Below, in pieces: positions 1 through 8,337 of a stretch of DNA of 64,000 bases. The DNA comes from Megasphaera_A sueciensis (GTDB lineage Bacteria > Bacillota > Negativicutes > Veillonellales > Megasphaeraceae). Location: assembly GCF_050219315.1 (NCBI RefSeq), contig NZ_CP116939.1, positions 1,488,001 to 1,552,000 on the forward strand. Reading direction: 5' to 3'. The stretch's first letter is position 1. Each line of letters starts with the position of its first letter. The notes beneath the pieces were generated by a model. That model did no database searches, was not told the DNA's origin, and saw only the letters and a list, made by a program, of their open reading frames with translations. A program made the translations under genes and the position numbers.

Positions 1-508
1 ATCCATTATAAGAAATTATGGCGGGTGAAGTCATTCCATCTATCAGCGGAACTCCTGCAGCCAGTTTTTCCAGTACGGCGTCTGGTACATGTCCTTTTAT
101 TTTTACTTCATACGTTTTATCTACCATCATACTAGGATGCATTAATATATTAGCTAATTCTCCATCGTTCGTCATGAGCAAAAGGCCTTCTGTATTTTGA
201 TCTAGCCGGCCAACGGCATAAATTCGTTCTTCTATATTCTTAAAATAATCAAGAACAGTCGGTCGATTTTGCTCGTCACTGGAAGTTGTAATAATCCCCT
301 TCGGTTTATTAAACAAAAAATATTTTTTCACAACGCTTTCTAAGCGTTTGCCATCGACAAGAATTAGGTCTTTAGCAATATCTACCTTAGTCCCTAATTG
401 ACGTACAAGTACACCATTTACACGCACGCGCCCATCAAGTATCATTTTTTCAGCTGTTCGTCTTGAAGCAATACCACAAGTACTGATTGCTTTTTGTAAT
501 CGTTCCAT
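1..508 (-). CDS. rluB: Pseudouridine synthase, RluB/RsuA type (3' part cut by window edge)
   Basis: The frame starts at the ATG at 508-506, behind a GGAGGG Shine-Dalgarno sequence, and runs off the left edge; about 169 codons are visible. The N-terminus reads as an S4 RNA-binding domain (MERLQKAISTCGIASRR, then DGRVRVNG). The catalytic block GRLDQNTEGLLL follows, with the Asp that attacks the uridine. Families with this layout (RluB, RsuA, RluF) isomerise single uridines in rRNA; RluB modifies 23S rRNA. In Firmicutes the RluB-type gene commonly follows scpA-scpB, as here (25 nt after scpB), which favours rluB. The C-terminal part is not visible, so the exact subfamily is inferred. Confidence 0.88.
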   Translation of the reverse strand, partial: MERLQKAISTCGIASRRTAEKMILDGRVRVNGVLVRQLGTKVDIAKDLILVDGKRLESVVKKYFLFNKPKGIITTSSDEQNRPTVLDYFKNIEERIYAVGRLDQNTEGLLLMTNDGELANILMHPSMMVDKTYEVKIKGHVPDAVLEKLAAGVPLIDGMTSPAIISYNG

Positions 509-533
509 TTATACCCTCCGCTACTATTTCTTC

Positions 534-1157
534 TTATTTATGTAATTCTCCATCACCAGGGATTTCTCCTTCTTTATTCTCTTGATTCTGATTTATCTCC
601 ACTACAGTGATTTTCTCTTTAACGGGAACTTGTTCAGCCAATTCATCCAAAGAGTTCATTCCCAAACACTCCAAAAAATAAGGAGATGTTCCATAGATAA
701 TCGGACGACCCGGACTATCTTTGCGCCCTAAGTCAATAATCAAGTCCTGCTGCATCAAAGAGTATATAATTCGTTCTGAAGACACACCCCTTATTTTCTC
801 AACTTCAGCTCTCGTTACAGGTTGTTTAAATGCAATAACAGCCAACACTTCCAGAGCCATGGGAGAAAGCTGAGAATTTCCGGTACGTACCCACTGTATC
901 ATGTCATGAAGTTCTGGTTTAGTTACCAACTGATATCCACCAGACACATGAATAAGCATAATCCCCCGATTCTGATCAGATAAAAGTTGCTGCAGCGTCT
1001 CCGCAACAGTTGTAACTTCAGTTTCTGTCCATCCTGTATGTTCACATAAATCAGCAATACTCATAGGTTGTCCGCTTAAAAACAGCAAAGCCTCCATAAT
1101 GGCAGTAGGTTCATGTATTTCTTTTTGAAATAAACCGTAAGGCAATGGTATTCCCAT
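534..1157 (-). CDS. scpB: Segregation and condensation protein B
   Basis: About 207 residues. ScpB is the winged-helix kleisin partner that binds ScpA and the SMC ATPase to form the bacterial condensin, needed for chromosome compaction and segregation. Family marks are the first-helix block IMEALLFLSGQPMS and the central segment LEVLAVIAFKQPVTRAEVEKIRGV, followed by GRKDSPGRPIIYGTS. The frame is open up to 1190. I start it at the ATG at 1157 because AGAAGGAGAGG lies just upstream; the next Met is already inside the conserved helix. The start overlaps the end of scpA by 47 nt, so the pair is probably translationally coupled. The charged C-terminal tail is outside the conserved domain. Confidence 0.93.
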   Translation of the reverse strand: MGIPLPYGLFQKEIHEPTAIMEALLFLSGQPMSIADLCEHTGWTETEVTTVAETLQQLLSDQNRGIMLIHVSGGYQLVTKPELHDMIQWVRTGNSQLSPMALEVLAVIAFKQPVTRAEVEKIRGVSSERIIYSLMQQDLIIDLGRKDSPGRPIIYGTSPYFLECLGMNSLDELAEQVPVKEKITVVEINQNQENKEGEIPGDGELHK

Positions 1158-1848
1158 CCTCTCCTTCTGATATGGTACAACATTGACCACATTTTAATAA
1201 TTCTAAAACAGCGAGAAAAGTAACAACTAGTTCAACCCGAGAATGACACGTTTGGAATACGGACAATACTTCCACCGCTCCCGATGCATAGCGTAATATA
1301 GAAGCCACTCGCGACATACATTCATCCACACTGTATTCTTCTTGTTGGATGTGAATTTCCGTTTTTTCCTTTTCAGGCAGCGTGTGATATACCATACGAA
1401 ATGCATCAAATAATGTTTTTTTATCAATGTCACCTTTGAACCGCGGTGCATACGGCATCGGTGTATGTGGCCGATCAAGCATATAACTTCTTTTTTCCCA
1501 CATAGACGCCATCACTACAGAAATCTGTTTTACCCGTTTATACTCCACTAATTGTCTCACCAAGACATCCTGTGGATCTTCCTCTTCTTCCTCAACTGGA
1601 TGTCTTGGTTTTGGCAGCAGAAGGCGTGATTTGATCTGTAGCAAAGTAGCAGCCATAACAAAAAATTTACTGGCATAATCCACATCAAATACATCGATTT
1701 GTTCCACATATTCGTTGAATTGATCTGTTATTTTTACAATAGGAATATTGTAAATATCGACTTTATTTTTTTCAATTAAATACAGCAGCAGATCCAAGGG
1801 TCCTTCAAAATCTGACACTTTATATTTATACTCTTCCATAGTTGCCAT
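1111..1848 (-). CDS. scpA: Segregation and condensation protein A
   Basis: 245 residues, normal length for the family. ScpA is the kleisin that bridges the heads of the SMC dimer and recruits ScpB. The diagnostic N-terminal block VSDFEGPLDLLLYLIEKNKVDIYNIPI is present (about residues 12-38), as is the AATLLQIKSRLLLPKP segment near residue 70. The middle is an acidic linker (HPVEEEEEDPQ), and the C-terminal winged helix ends at 1111. The start could be residue 1 or Met4; the upstream sequence is A/T-rich with no strong ribosome site. The gene lies 132 nt beyond the tRNA-Leu gene, with a terminator hairpin between them, so it probably has its own promoter. Confidence 0.95.
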   Translation of the reverse strand: MATMEEYKYKVSDFEGPLDLLLYLIEKNKVDIYNIPIVKITDQFNEYVEQIDVFDVDYASKFFVMAATLLQIKSRLLLPKPRHPVEEEEEDPQDVLVRQLVEYKRVKQISVVMASMWEKRSYMLDRPHTPMPYAPRFKGDIDKKTLFDAFRMVYHTLPEKEKTEIHIQQEEYSVDECMSRVASILRYASGAVEVLSVFQTCHSRVELVVTFLAVLELLKCGQCCTISEGEDGNTIALRFISKRNT

Positions 1849-1879
1849 TTTTATTATAAAATAAAAAACAAAAAATTAC

Positions 1880-1909
1880 AAAAAAGGTTTGGATATATAA
1901 TCCAAACCT
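1880..1909 (-). terminator. Intrinsic terminator after the tRNA cluster
   Basis: Read on the minus strand, AGGTTTGGA and TCCAAACCT form a 9-bp stem around a short A/T loop, followed at once by a run of T. It lies about 70 nt past the 3' end of tRNA-Leu and before scpA, so it most likely ends the tRNA operon transcript. Confidence 0.85.
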
Positions 1910-1980
1910 CTTGGTCATTCGTAATAAAGCCCAATATTTCTAATAAGATACAGACTTCATTACAATGTACTGTTAGGAAA

Positions 1981-2069
1981 TGGTGCCGGGGACCGGAATC
2001 GAACCGGTACGGATATTTCTATCCGACGGATTTTAAGTCCGTTGCGTCTGCCTGTTCCGCCACCTCGGC
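1981..2069 (-). tRNA. tRNA-Leu (UAA anticodon)
   Basis: The minus strand folds as a class II tRNA with a long variable arm. The acceptor strand begins GCCGAGG, the anticodon loop is CTTAAAA with anticodon TAA, the T arm is ACCGGTTCGATTCCGGT and the 3' CCA is encoded. Acceptor pair 5 is an A-C mismatch. It is the last of five tRNAs in the operon. Confidence 0.96.
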
Positions 2070-2086
2070 ATGACGAAAAAAAAATA

Positions 2087-2160
2087 TGGAGGCGGCACCC
2101 AGAATCGAACTGGGGATAAAGGTTTTGCAGACCTCTGCCTTACCGCTTGGCTATGCCGCC
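2087..2160 (-). tRNA. tRNA-Cys (GCA anticodon)
   Basis: The minus strand reads GGCGGCA acceptor, D arm, anticodon stem-loop with GCA, T arm containing GTTCGAATC, acceptor TGCCGCC, discriminator U and an encoded CCA. This is the usual tRNA-Cys pattern, including the U discriminator. Confidence 0.97.
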
Positions 2161-2166
2161 ATCATA

Positions 2167-2241
2167 TGGAGCGGAAAACGAGACTCGAACTCGCGACCCC
2201 CACCTTGGCAAGGTGATGCTCTACCACTGAGCTACTTCCGC
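2167..2241 (-). tRNA. tRNA-Gly (GCC anticodon)
   Basis: The minus strand has acceptor GCGGAAG, a D arm with AGCTCAGTGGTAGAGC, anticodon loop TTGCCAA giving anticodon GCC, a T arm with GTTCGAGTC, discriminator U and an encoded CCA. Confidence 0.97.
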
Positions 2242-2244
2242 AAT

Positions 2245-2320
2245 TGGTGCTTAGGGACGGAATTGAACCGCCGACACGGGGATTTTCAGTCCCCTGCTCT
2301 ACCGACTGAGCTACCTAAGC
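2245..2320 (-). tRNA. tRNA-Phe (GAA anticodon)
   Basis: The minus strand has acceptor GCTTAGG, a D arm AGCTCAGTCGGTAGAGC, an anticodon stem-loop GGGGACTGAAAATCCCC with anticodon GAA, a T arm with GTTCAATTC and an encoded ACCA end. Confidence 0.97.
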
Positions 2321-2325
2321 AAATA

Positions 2326-2402
2326 TGGCGACCTCGATCGGATTTGAACCGACGATCTTCGCCGTGACAGGGCGACATGTTAAACCGCTACACCACGAGG
2401 CC
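2326..2402 (-). tRNA. tRNA-Asp (GUC anticodon)
   Basis: The minus strand has acceptor GGCCTCG, an anticodon loop CTGTCAC with anticodon GTC, a T arm with GTTCAAATC, discriminator G and an encoded CCA. The G discriminator is typical of tRNA-Asp. This is the first tRNA after the promoter at 2442-2470. Confidence 0.97.
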
Positions 2403-2441
2403 GTATTTTCTGTTCCAAAACTAGTGTCTCGAACGAATAAT

Positions 2442-2470
2442 ATTGTATCATGGTATAACCTTTTTGGCAA
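2442..2470 (-). promoter_or_regulatory. Sigma-70 promoter of the tRNA operon
   Basis: On the minus strand TTGCCA (2470-2465) and TACAAT (2447-2442) are separated by exactly 17 nt, upstream of tRNA-Asp. Both boxes are near consensus, and placement about 35 nt before the mature tRNA 5' end fits a precursor leader. Confidence 0.8.
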
Positions 2471-2488
2471 GACTTAATTTGAAGAAAT

Positions 2489-2515
2489 AAAAAACCCCTT
2501 GAAAAAATCAAGGGG
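2489..2515 (-). terminator. Intrinsic terminator of rny
   Basis: On the minus strand CCCCTTGA and TCAAGGGG form an 8-bp GC-rich stem followed by six T residues, 14 nt past the rny stop codon. Confidence 0.92.
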
Positions 2516-2528
2516 CATGTATTCATCA

Positions 2529-4064
2529 TTATTTTGCATAATCAATCATCCGTGTTTCACGAATGACAACAACTTTGATTTGGCCGGGATATTCAAGCTC
2601 CGCTTCGATTCGTTTCACAATATCTCTAACGAGCATAACACAATCGGCTTCATCGATCTTTTCAGGCTTTACCATAACGCGAATTTCGCGTCCTGCCTGT
2701 ATAGCGAAACAATCTTCGACACCATCAAAAGATTCTGCAATCTCTTCCAGTTTCGTTAATCGTTTTAAATAATTTTCCAATGTTTCTCTTCTTGCACCCG
2801 GACGTGCTGCTGAAACAGCATCTGCCGCCGCAACAAGAACTGCTTCAATGCTGCGTGGTTCTTCATCACCATGATGAGACGCGATACAATTCACTATTAC
2901 CTTGGATTCACCATATTTTTTGGCAAATTCTGCACCAATAGTAACATGAGTGCCTTCCATTTCATGATCCAATGCTTTACCAATATCATGAATTAATCCA
3001 GCCCGTTTGGCAAGGTTTTCATCTACACCTAATTCAGCTGCCATAACACCTGCCAACTGAGATACTTCAATTGAATGACGAAGTACATTTTGTCCATAGC
3101 TGGTACGATACCGCAAGCGTCCCAAAATTTTCATTAATTCTGGATGCAAACCATGAACACCTGTTTCGTAAGTTGCCTGTTCGCCGGCTTCACGAATTTT
3201 TTGATTTACTTCTTTACGAGCTTTTTCAACCATTTCTTCGATTCTTGCCGGATGAATACGCCCATCAGCAATTAATTTTTCCAACGCAATTCGTGCAACT
3301 TCTCGACGAATTGGATCAAAACAAGATAAAATAACCGCTTCCGGAGTATCATCAATGATTAAATCTACACCTGTTAACGTTTCAATAGCTCTGATGTTAC
3401 GACCTTCCCGGCCAATAATCCGGCCTTTCATTTCATCATTCGGCAAAGCAACAACGGAAACCGTTGTTTCAGCTACATGATCCGCTGCACAACGCTGAAT
3501 TGCCGTAGAAATAATTTCCCGAGCTTTTCCATCCGCTTCTTCCTTTGCTTCCTGTTCCAGATCTTTAATCATCATCGCTGTTTCATGCTTAACTTCAGTT
3601 TTAACATTATTCAGCAATAATTCCTTAGCATCATCGTATGTAAGGCCAGAAATTCGTTCCAATTCTGCCATTTGCTGTTCATGTAAAATAGAAATCTTAT
3701 CTTGAATCTTTGTAATTTCCTCTTCTTTATGCTGCAAAGATTCTTCCTTTTTTTCCATAGAATCGGACTTTTTATCGAGATGCTCTTCCTTCTGCAGTAA
3801 ACGCCGTTCCAAACGCTGTAATTCCGTCCGCCGTTCCTTATTTTCCTTTTCAGCATCCACACGTAATTTATGAACTTCCTCTTTACCTTCCAGAACAAGT
3901 TCCTTTTTCTTTGATTCCGCATTCTGCTGCGCTGAAGAAATAATGCGCCGCGCTTCTACCTCAGCCTGTCCCAGTTTTCCCTCAGCAATTTTCATTCGAT
4001 AAAAATACCCGGCGCCAATTCCAATAATGCCACAAATTACCGCTGCCGCAATGATAGTCATCAT
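2529..4064 (-). CDS. rny: Ribonuclease Y
   Basis: 511 residues from the chosen start. RNase Y is the membrane-anchored endoribonuclease that starts mRNA decay in many Firmicutes. Visible in order: an N-terminal membrane helix (IIAAAVICGIIGIGAGYFY), a long charged coiled coil to about residue 190, a KH domain with GRIIGREGRNIRAIE, and an HD domain with RHSIEVSQLAGVMA and the metal site AGLIHDIGKALDHE. The frame is open nine codons further, but those codons are the AAAGGAGGTGA ribosome site, so translation starts at the ATG at 4064 or the next ATG. It has its own promoter (4209-4237), and a hairpin lies in its leader. The next gene upstream is recX. Confidence 0.97.
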   Translation of the reverse strand: MMTIIAAAVICGIIGIGAGYFYRMKIAEGKLGQAEVEARRIISSAQQNAESKKKELVLEGKEEVHKLRVDAEKENKERRTELQRLERRLLQKEEHLDKKSDSMEKKEESLQHKEEEITKIQDKISILHEQQMAELERISGLTYDDAKELLLNNVKTEVKHETAMMIKDLEQEAKEEADGKAREIISTAIQRCAADHVAETTVSVVALPNDEMKGRIIGREGRNIRAIETLTGVDLIIDDTPEAVILSCFDPIRREVARIALEKLIADGRIHPARIEEMVEKARKEVNQKIREAGEQATYETGVHGLHPELMKILGRLRYRTSYGQNVLRHSIEVSQLAGVMAAELGVDENLAKRAGLIHDIGKALDHEMEGTHVTIGAEFAKKYGESKVIVNCIASHHGDEEPRSIEAVLVAAADAVSAARPGARRETLENYLKRLTKLEEIAESFDGVEDCFAIQAGREIRVMVKPEKIDEADCVMLVRDIVKRIEAELEYPGQIKVVVIRETRMIDYAK

Positions 4065-4094
4065 ATTTTTTCTTTCACCTCCTTTTTTCACAAC

Positions 4095-4126
4095 AAAAAG
4101 CCGAACTTACCTGTCCGGCTTTTTTA
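4095..4126 (-). terminator. Terminator-like hairpin in the rny leader
   Basis: On the minus strand AAAAAGCCGGAC and GTTCGGCTTTTT pair (12 bp with one G-T) around the loop AGGTAA. The T run is the 3' arm itself, followed by G. It lies downstream of the rny promoter and 30 nt before the rny start, so it can stop read-through from recX and can also attenuate rny. Which role dominates cannot be seen from sequence. Confidence 0.7.
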
Positions 4127-4208
4127 TATGAGTAATTATTCATTCACTTCATCTTCAAAAAACCTACACTATGCAAAATAAATGCCAGTATACAAACCGG
4201 CTATTTTA

Positions 4209-4237
4209 ATTGTAATTTTTTTTGGAGATACTGTCAA
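4209..4237 (-). promoter_or_regulatory. Sigma-70 promoter of rny
   Basis: On the minus strand a perfect TTGACA (4237-4232) and TACAAT (4214-4209) lie 17 nt apart. Transcription would start near 4202, giving a leader of roughly 140 nt before the rny start codon, which contains the hairpin at 4095-4126. Confidence 0.85.
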
Positions 4238-4272
4238 GAAATTTACCATACAATATGGTTGATAAACTATAT

Positions 4273-4692
4273 TTAAGACTTATTTCCCAATATATCAGAA
4301 ATAATATATAGCGAGAATCCTCTGTATTGCAGAAAACGCGCAATTTTACGTGGATCTTGCGGCAATTGAGAAAATTTTTTAGTTAAAAGTTTTTTTGCAA
4401 CAGCATATTCATCTATCCTTTCTAAGTCTTCAGGAATCGGCAGCATTCGATGTTTTAACCGTTCGCAGATATACAAATGCCCATACTGTTCTTTTTTTAC
4501 AAAATAATGATATACATCATAAGCCAAACGCATATCATCAATGAACCGTTCCTCTTTTAGCTGAATGATAACTTTTTCAATAATCCGCATATCAATATCT
4601 TTATTTTTTAATTTTTTGCGCAATTCTCCTTCACTAAGAAAGCGCACATTCAAAAAGCGCAGGGCTTGTCCATAAGCCTCATTATAATCCAT
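4273..4692 (-). CDS. recX: RecA regulator RecX
   Basis: 139 residues, at the short end of the family. RecX binds RecA filaments and modulates strand exchange and ATP hydrolysis. The sequence shows the repeated three-helix motif: YGQALRFLNVRFLSEGELRKKLKNKDID, then EKVIIQLKEERFIDDMRLAYDVYHYF, and a final ARFLQYRGFSLYIISDIL block. It starts 3 nt after the recA stop, the standard recA-recX pairing, so it is co-transcribed with recA. The C-terminal repeat is abbreviated compared with longer Firmicutes RecX proteins. Confidence 0.88.
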   Translation of the reverse strand: MDYNEAYGQALRFLNVRFLSEGELRKKLKNKDIDMRIIEKVIIQLKEERFIDDMRLAYDVYHYFVKKEQYGHLYICERLKHRMLPIPEDLERIDEYAVAKKLLTKKFSQLPQDPRKIARFLQYRGFSLYIISDILGNKS

Positions 4693-4695
4693 AGT

Positions 4696-5730
4696 CTATT
4701 CCATTTCCGGAGGAATTTCCAAAACTTCTTCAAACTTTTCCGGTTCCGCCGCTAGCGTATCTCGGATAATATTTTCAATTTCATCAGAAATATCCATATG
4801 TTCTTGCAGGAATCTTTTTACATTCTCCTTGCCTTGCCCCATGCGTTCACCTTTATACGAATACCATGTACCGCTTTTTTCAATAATATCCATGGAAGCT
4901 GCCAAGTCCAGAATGGTACCTTCCCGAGAAATTCCTTTCCCATACATGATATCAACTTCACAGTTTTTAAAAGGTGGGGCTACCTTATTTTTTACAACTT
5001 TTATACGGGCTCGGTTGCCTATAACATCATTTCCGGATTTAATTGCTTCCCCTTTTCGGATTTCAATGCGGATAGAGGCATAAAATTTCAATGCACGGCC
5101 ACCTGTCGTCGTTTCTGGATTACCAAACATAATTCCAACTTTTTCACGTAACTGATTGATGAAAATAACAATGGCCTTAGATTTTGAAATAATACCAGTA
5201 AGTTTACGCAAAGCCTGGCTCATAAGTCTTGCCTGCAACCCTACATGAGAATCACCCATTTCTCCTTCTATTTCAGCTTTTGGAACCAATGCTGCAACAG
5301 AATCCACTACAATGATATCGACAGCGCCGCTTCGAACAAGTTCTTCTGTAATCTCCAACGCCTGCTCTCCATTATCCGGTTGAGAAATAAGCAGATTCGC
5401 TGTATCAACACCCAAATGCCGGGCATATACAGGATCAAGCGCATGTTCTGCATCAATAAAAGCAGCAATGCCGCCATTCCGCTGTGCTGATGCAATCGCA
5501 TGAAGAGCCAAGGTCGTTTTCCCAGATGATTCTGGACCATATATTTCAATGACTCTCCCTCTTGGATATCCCCCAATGCCAACTGCCAGGTCAACCGCCA
5601 ATGACCCGGAAGAAATGACCTCCATATTCATTTTATCAGCTGCATCACCAAGACGCATAATAGCCCCTTTACCAAAGTCTTTTTCAATCTTTCGCATTGC
5701 GTTTTCTAATGCTGTTTTTTTCTCTTCCAT
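4696..5730 (-). CDS. recA: Recombinase RecA
   Basis: 344 residues, full length. RecA forms filaments on single-stranded DNA, drives homologous pairing and triggers the SOS response. Walker A is GPESSGKTT (residues 65-73), Walker B is DIIVVDSVAALVP, the L1/L2 loop region contains FINQLREKVGIMFGNPETTTGG, and the acidic C-terminus is present. An AGGAG ribosome site precedes the ATG. It follows cinA by only 9 nt, so no separate promoter or LexA operator fits in the gap; any SOS control would have to act from within or before cinA. Confidence 0.99.
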   Translation of the reverse strand: MEEKKTALENAMRKIEKDFGKGAIMRLGDAADKMNMEVISSGSLAVDLAVGIGGYPRGRVIEIYGPESSGKTTLALHAIASAQRNGGIAAFIDAEHALDPVYARHLGVDTANLLISQPDNGEQALEITEELVRSGAVDIIVVDSVAALVPKAEIEGEMGDSHVGLQARLMSQALRKLTGIISKSKAIVIFINQLREKVGIMFGNPETTTGGRALKFYASIRIEIRKGEAIKSGNDVIGNRARIKVVKNKVAPPFKNCEVDIMYGKGISREGTILDLAASMDIIEKSGTWYSYKGERMGQGKENVKRFLQEHMDISDEIENIIRDTLAAEPEKFEEVLEIPPEME

Positions 5731-5739
5731 ATTCGTCTC

Positions 5740-6987
5740 CTATTCTTTATTTTCTACTAAATACACTACTGCATAATACATCGCACGTATAGCAGCACGC
5801 CGTTTAACTTCCGGCCGATCGCCAACATAAATATCCTTATATATTTTCATTCCCCAAGGTCCATCAATGCCTGTATACACCAACCCAACAGGCTTTTCCT
5901 CTGTACCGCCTTCCGGTCCGGCAATTCCTGTCGTACTAATAGCAATATCTGCATGATACAGATTTCGGCTTCCTTGCGCCATTTCTCCGGCAGTTTGTTC
6001 ACTAACAGCGCTGAATCGTTTCAGCGTATCGGCAGCAACGCCTAATATATGATGCTTTACCGTATCACAATATGTCACCGCTGAGCCAAGAAAATAAGCT
6101 GAACTTCCTGGAACATCCGTAATATACGAGCCCAAAAGTCCTCCAGTACAAGACTCTGCACAACTAACCGTCCACCCTGATGATATCAACGTTCTGCCCA
6201 ATACTTCTGCCATCGTTTCCTTATTATATGCTATAACAGACCGATGCAGCCGCTGCCGCAGTTGATGTTCCATCGGCTTTAATAAAACAGCCGCGGTTTC
6301 TTCTGTAGCCGCTCTAGCCGTAATACGAAGTTCTACATATCCCGGCTTAGCATATAATGCCAATGTTGGATTAGATTGTCCTTTTACCAAATCCATAACA
6401 GCTTGTTCCATATCGCTTTCACCCATATCATATACTTTGAGAATGAGAGACTTGATGCATCCTTGCGAACCAAAGCTTCCCAATAAATAGGGTTTCAATC
6501 TATTTTCATACATCCAACGCATTTCCCGCGGTGGACCCGGAAGATGAACAATCAGCTTGCCATTTTGATGAATCGCCATTCCAGGTGCGGTACCAACTTC
6601 ATTCGTAAAAATATAGGCTCCCTTGGCCGCCATTGCCTGTCTTTCATTATTTGGCGACATAGATCTATGGCGATGACAGAACCATCTTCGAATCTGCGCT
6701 TCTAGTTCAGGATGATATTCCATAGGCAAATGTAACACCTTTGCTGCAATTTCCTTTGTCATATCGCCTTGTGTAGGCCCCAATCCACCTGTTGTGACGA
6801 TTATATCCGCACGAGAAATAGCCGTTTGCAATACTTCTTCCATCCGCTGCGGATTATCACCTACGGTAGTATGATAAATAACAAAATATCCCAATTTATT
6901 CAATTCTTCTGATAAAAAACGAGAATTATCATTGACTATTTCACCTAATAGCAACTCTGAACCAGTTGTAACAATTTCAACAAACAT
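5740..6987 (-). CDS. cinA: CinA-type competence/damage-inducible protein, nicotinamide-nucleotide amidohydrolase
   Basis: 415 residues. The N-terminal half is the MoCF/molybdopterin-binding-like domain (EIVTTGSELLLGEIVNDNSRFLSEEL, then TTGGLGPTQGDMT). In CinA proteins this domain carries ADP-ribose pyrophosphatase activity. The C-terminal half is the CinA deamidase domain (WTVSCAESCTGGLLGSYITDVPGSSAYFLGS, later STTGIAGPEGG), which recycles nicotinamide mononucleotide. The cinA-recA order is common in Firmicutes. It lies 12 nt after rimO in the same run of genes. Confidence 0.95.
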   Translation of the reverse strand: MFVEIVTTGSELLLGEIVNDNSRFLSEELNKLGYFVIYHTTVGDNPQRMEEVLQTAISRADIIVTTGGLGPTQGDMTKEIAAKVLHLPMEYHPELEAQIRRWFCHRHRSMSPNNERQAMAAKGAYIFTNEVGTAPGMAIHQNGKLIVHLPGPPREMRWMYENRLKPYLLGSFGSQGCIKSLILKVYDMGESDMEQAVMDLVKGQSNPTLALYAKPGYVELRITARAATEETAAVLLKPMEHQLRQRLHRSVIAYNKETMAEVLGRTLISSGWTVSCAESCTGGLLGSYITDVPGSSAYFLGSAVTYCDTVKHHILGVAADTLKRFSAVSEQTAGEMAQGSRNLYHADIAISTTGIAGPEGGTEEKPVGLVYTGIDGPWGMKIYKDIYVGDRPEVKRRAAIRAMYYAVVYLVENKE

Positions 6988-6999
6988 AATATCACACCT

Positions 7000-8337
7000 T
7001 TAATCTTCTACTAAATCAGCTACCAAATCATAGGCAAATCCTTGTGCAATTTGCACTGTAACCATATCTCCCGGCTGTAAAGCGCCTGGATTTTCCAAAT
7101 AAGTTAAGCCATCTACATCAGGAGCTTGTGTTTCGATGCGGCCGACTGCTTGGTGGCGGCCATCTTGTTCTGTTACGTTTTCTATCAGCATAGTGTGAAT
7201 CGTATTTTCCATTTCCTGATTTCGTTTTTCCGATACCTTCGCCTGAAGGGACATAAGTTTATGATACCGCTTTTCTTTAGTTTCTTCTGAAATTTGATTC
7301 TGCATCAATGCCGCTGGGGTACCGTCTTCTCGAGAGTATGTAAAAACGCCTACATCATCAAATTCAAATTTTTCCACAAAATCACAAAGTTCTTGGAATT
7401 CCGCTTCCGTTTCCCCAGGAAACCCAACAATGAAAGTGGAACGGAGAGTTAATTTTCTCCCATGTTCACAAAGTTTCTGCATCAGTGTCAAAATATCTTC
7501 CTTTGTATCACGACGATTCATTCTTCTTAAAACAGACGGAGAGATATGCTGCAACGGCAAATCAACATAAGGACAAATTTTTTCTTCTTTAATAATAAGT
7601 TCCATTAACTCGTCCGTAAAATAATGAGGATACAGATAAAATAAACGAATCCAGCGAAGATTATCAATTTTTACCAGCCGACGCAACAATTCCGGCAATA
7701 AGGACTTACCGGCTATATCAACACCATAACTAGTTGTATCTTGAGCAATCAAGTTAATTTCTAAAACACCCTCTGATACAAGCTGCTTTACTTCCTCTAC
7801 CACAGAAGCCACGGGGCGGCTGCATAAGGTACCGCGTACATGTGGAATAATACAAAAAGTACACCCATTATTACATCCTTCAGCAATTTTCACATATGCG
7901 CTATAGGATGGAGTTGTCCGCAATCGTTTCGTTTTATCATCATAAAGATGACTAACATCATCCATATAACAAGTTTTTTTTCCATGACGGGCCATGTCAA
8001 CGGCATCCCAAATCCGATTCCAAGATCCAGTTCCCAATAACGCATCAATTTCCGGCATTTCTTCCATTAACTGTTTCTTGTATTGCTGGCTTAAACACCC
8101 CGTAACAATAAGAGTCTTGCAATTTCCCTCTTTCTTATAACGGGCAGCTTGAAGAATTGTCTGGATAGATTCTTCCTTGGCTTTTTCAATAAATGTACAC
8201 GTATTGACAATAATAATATCGGCAGCAGAAAGTTCTTCTGTAATTTCCATCTGCCGATCCTTTAAAATACCCAGCATTACTTCGGTATCGATAAGATTTT
8301 TTGAACAACCTAAACTAACAAAACCAACTTTTTCCAT
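7000..8337 (-). CDS. rimO: Ribosomal protein S12 methylthiotransferase RimO
   Basis: 445 residues. RimO adds a methylthio group to the conserved Asp of ribosomal protein S12. Three domains are seen: UPF0004 (VGFVSLGCSKNLIDTEVMLG, with cysteines for one Fe-S cluster), radical SAM (AEGCNNGCTFCIIPHVRG, CxxxCxxC near residue 150), and a C-terminal TRAM domain. The LGCSKNLIDTE block and the context distinguish RimO from MiaB. It starts directly after the stop of the solute-binding protein gene, with an AAAGGA ribosome site inside the end of that gene. Confidence 0.96.
   Translation of the reverse strand: MEKVGFVSLGCSKNLIDTEVMLGILKDRQMEITEELSAADIIIVNTCTFIEKAKEESIQTILQAARYKKEGNCKTLIVTGCLSQQYKKQLMEEMPEIDALLGTGSWNRIWDAVDMARHGKKTCYMDDVSHLYDDKTKRLRTTPSYSAYVKIAEGCNNGCTFCIIPHVRGTLCSRPVASVVEEVKQLVSEGVLEINLIAQDTTSYGVDIAGKSLLPELLRRLVKIDNLRWIRLFYLYPHYFTDELMELIIKEEKICPYVDLPLQHISPSVLRRMNRRDTKEDILTLMQKLCEHGRKLTLRSTFIVGFPGETEAEFQELCDFVEKFEFDDVGVFTYSREDGTPAALMQNQISEETKEKRYHKLMSLQAKVSEKRNQEMENTIHTMLIENVTEQDGRHQAVGRIETQAPDVDGLTYLENPGALQPGDMVTVQIAQGFAYDLVADLVED

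Noticed and set aside
2086..2367. Open frame of 93 codons across the tRNA cluster (plus strand)
   Set aside because: It reads the antisense of four tRNA genes (GIKVLQTSALPLGYAA and similar phrases), a well-known artefact.
4065..4091. Nine extra N-terminal residues of RNase Y
   Set aside because: These codons are the AAAGGAGGTGA ribosome site for the ATG at 4064.
5731..5740. LexA operator in front of recA
   Set aside because: Only 9 nt separate cinA and recA, and no GAAC-N4-GTTC type site was seen there.
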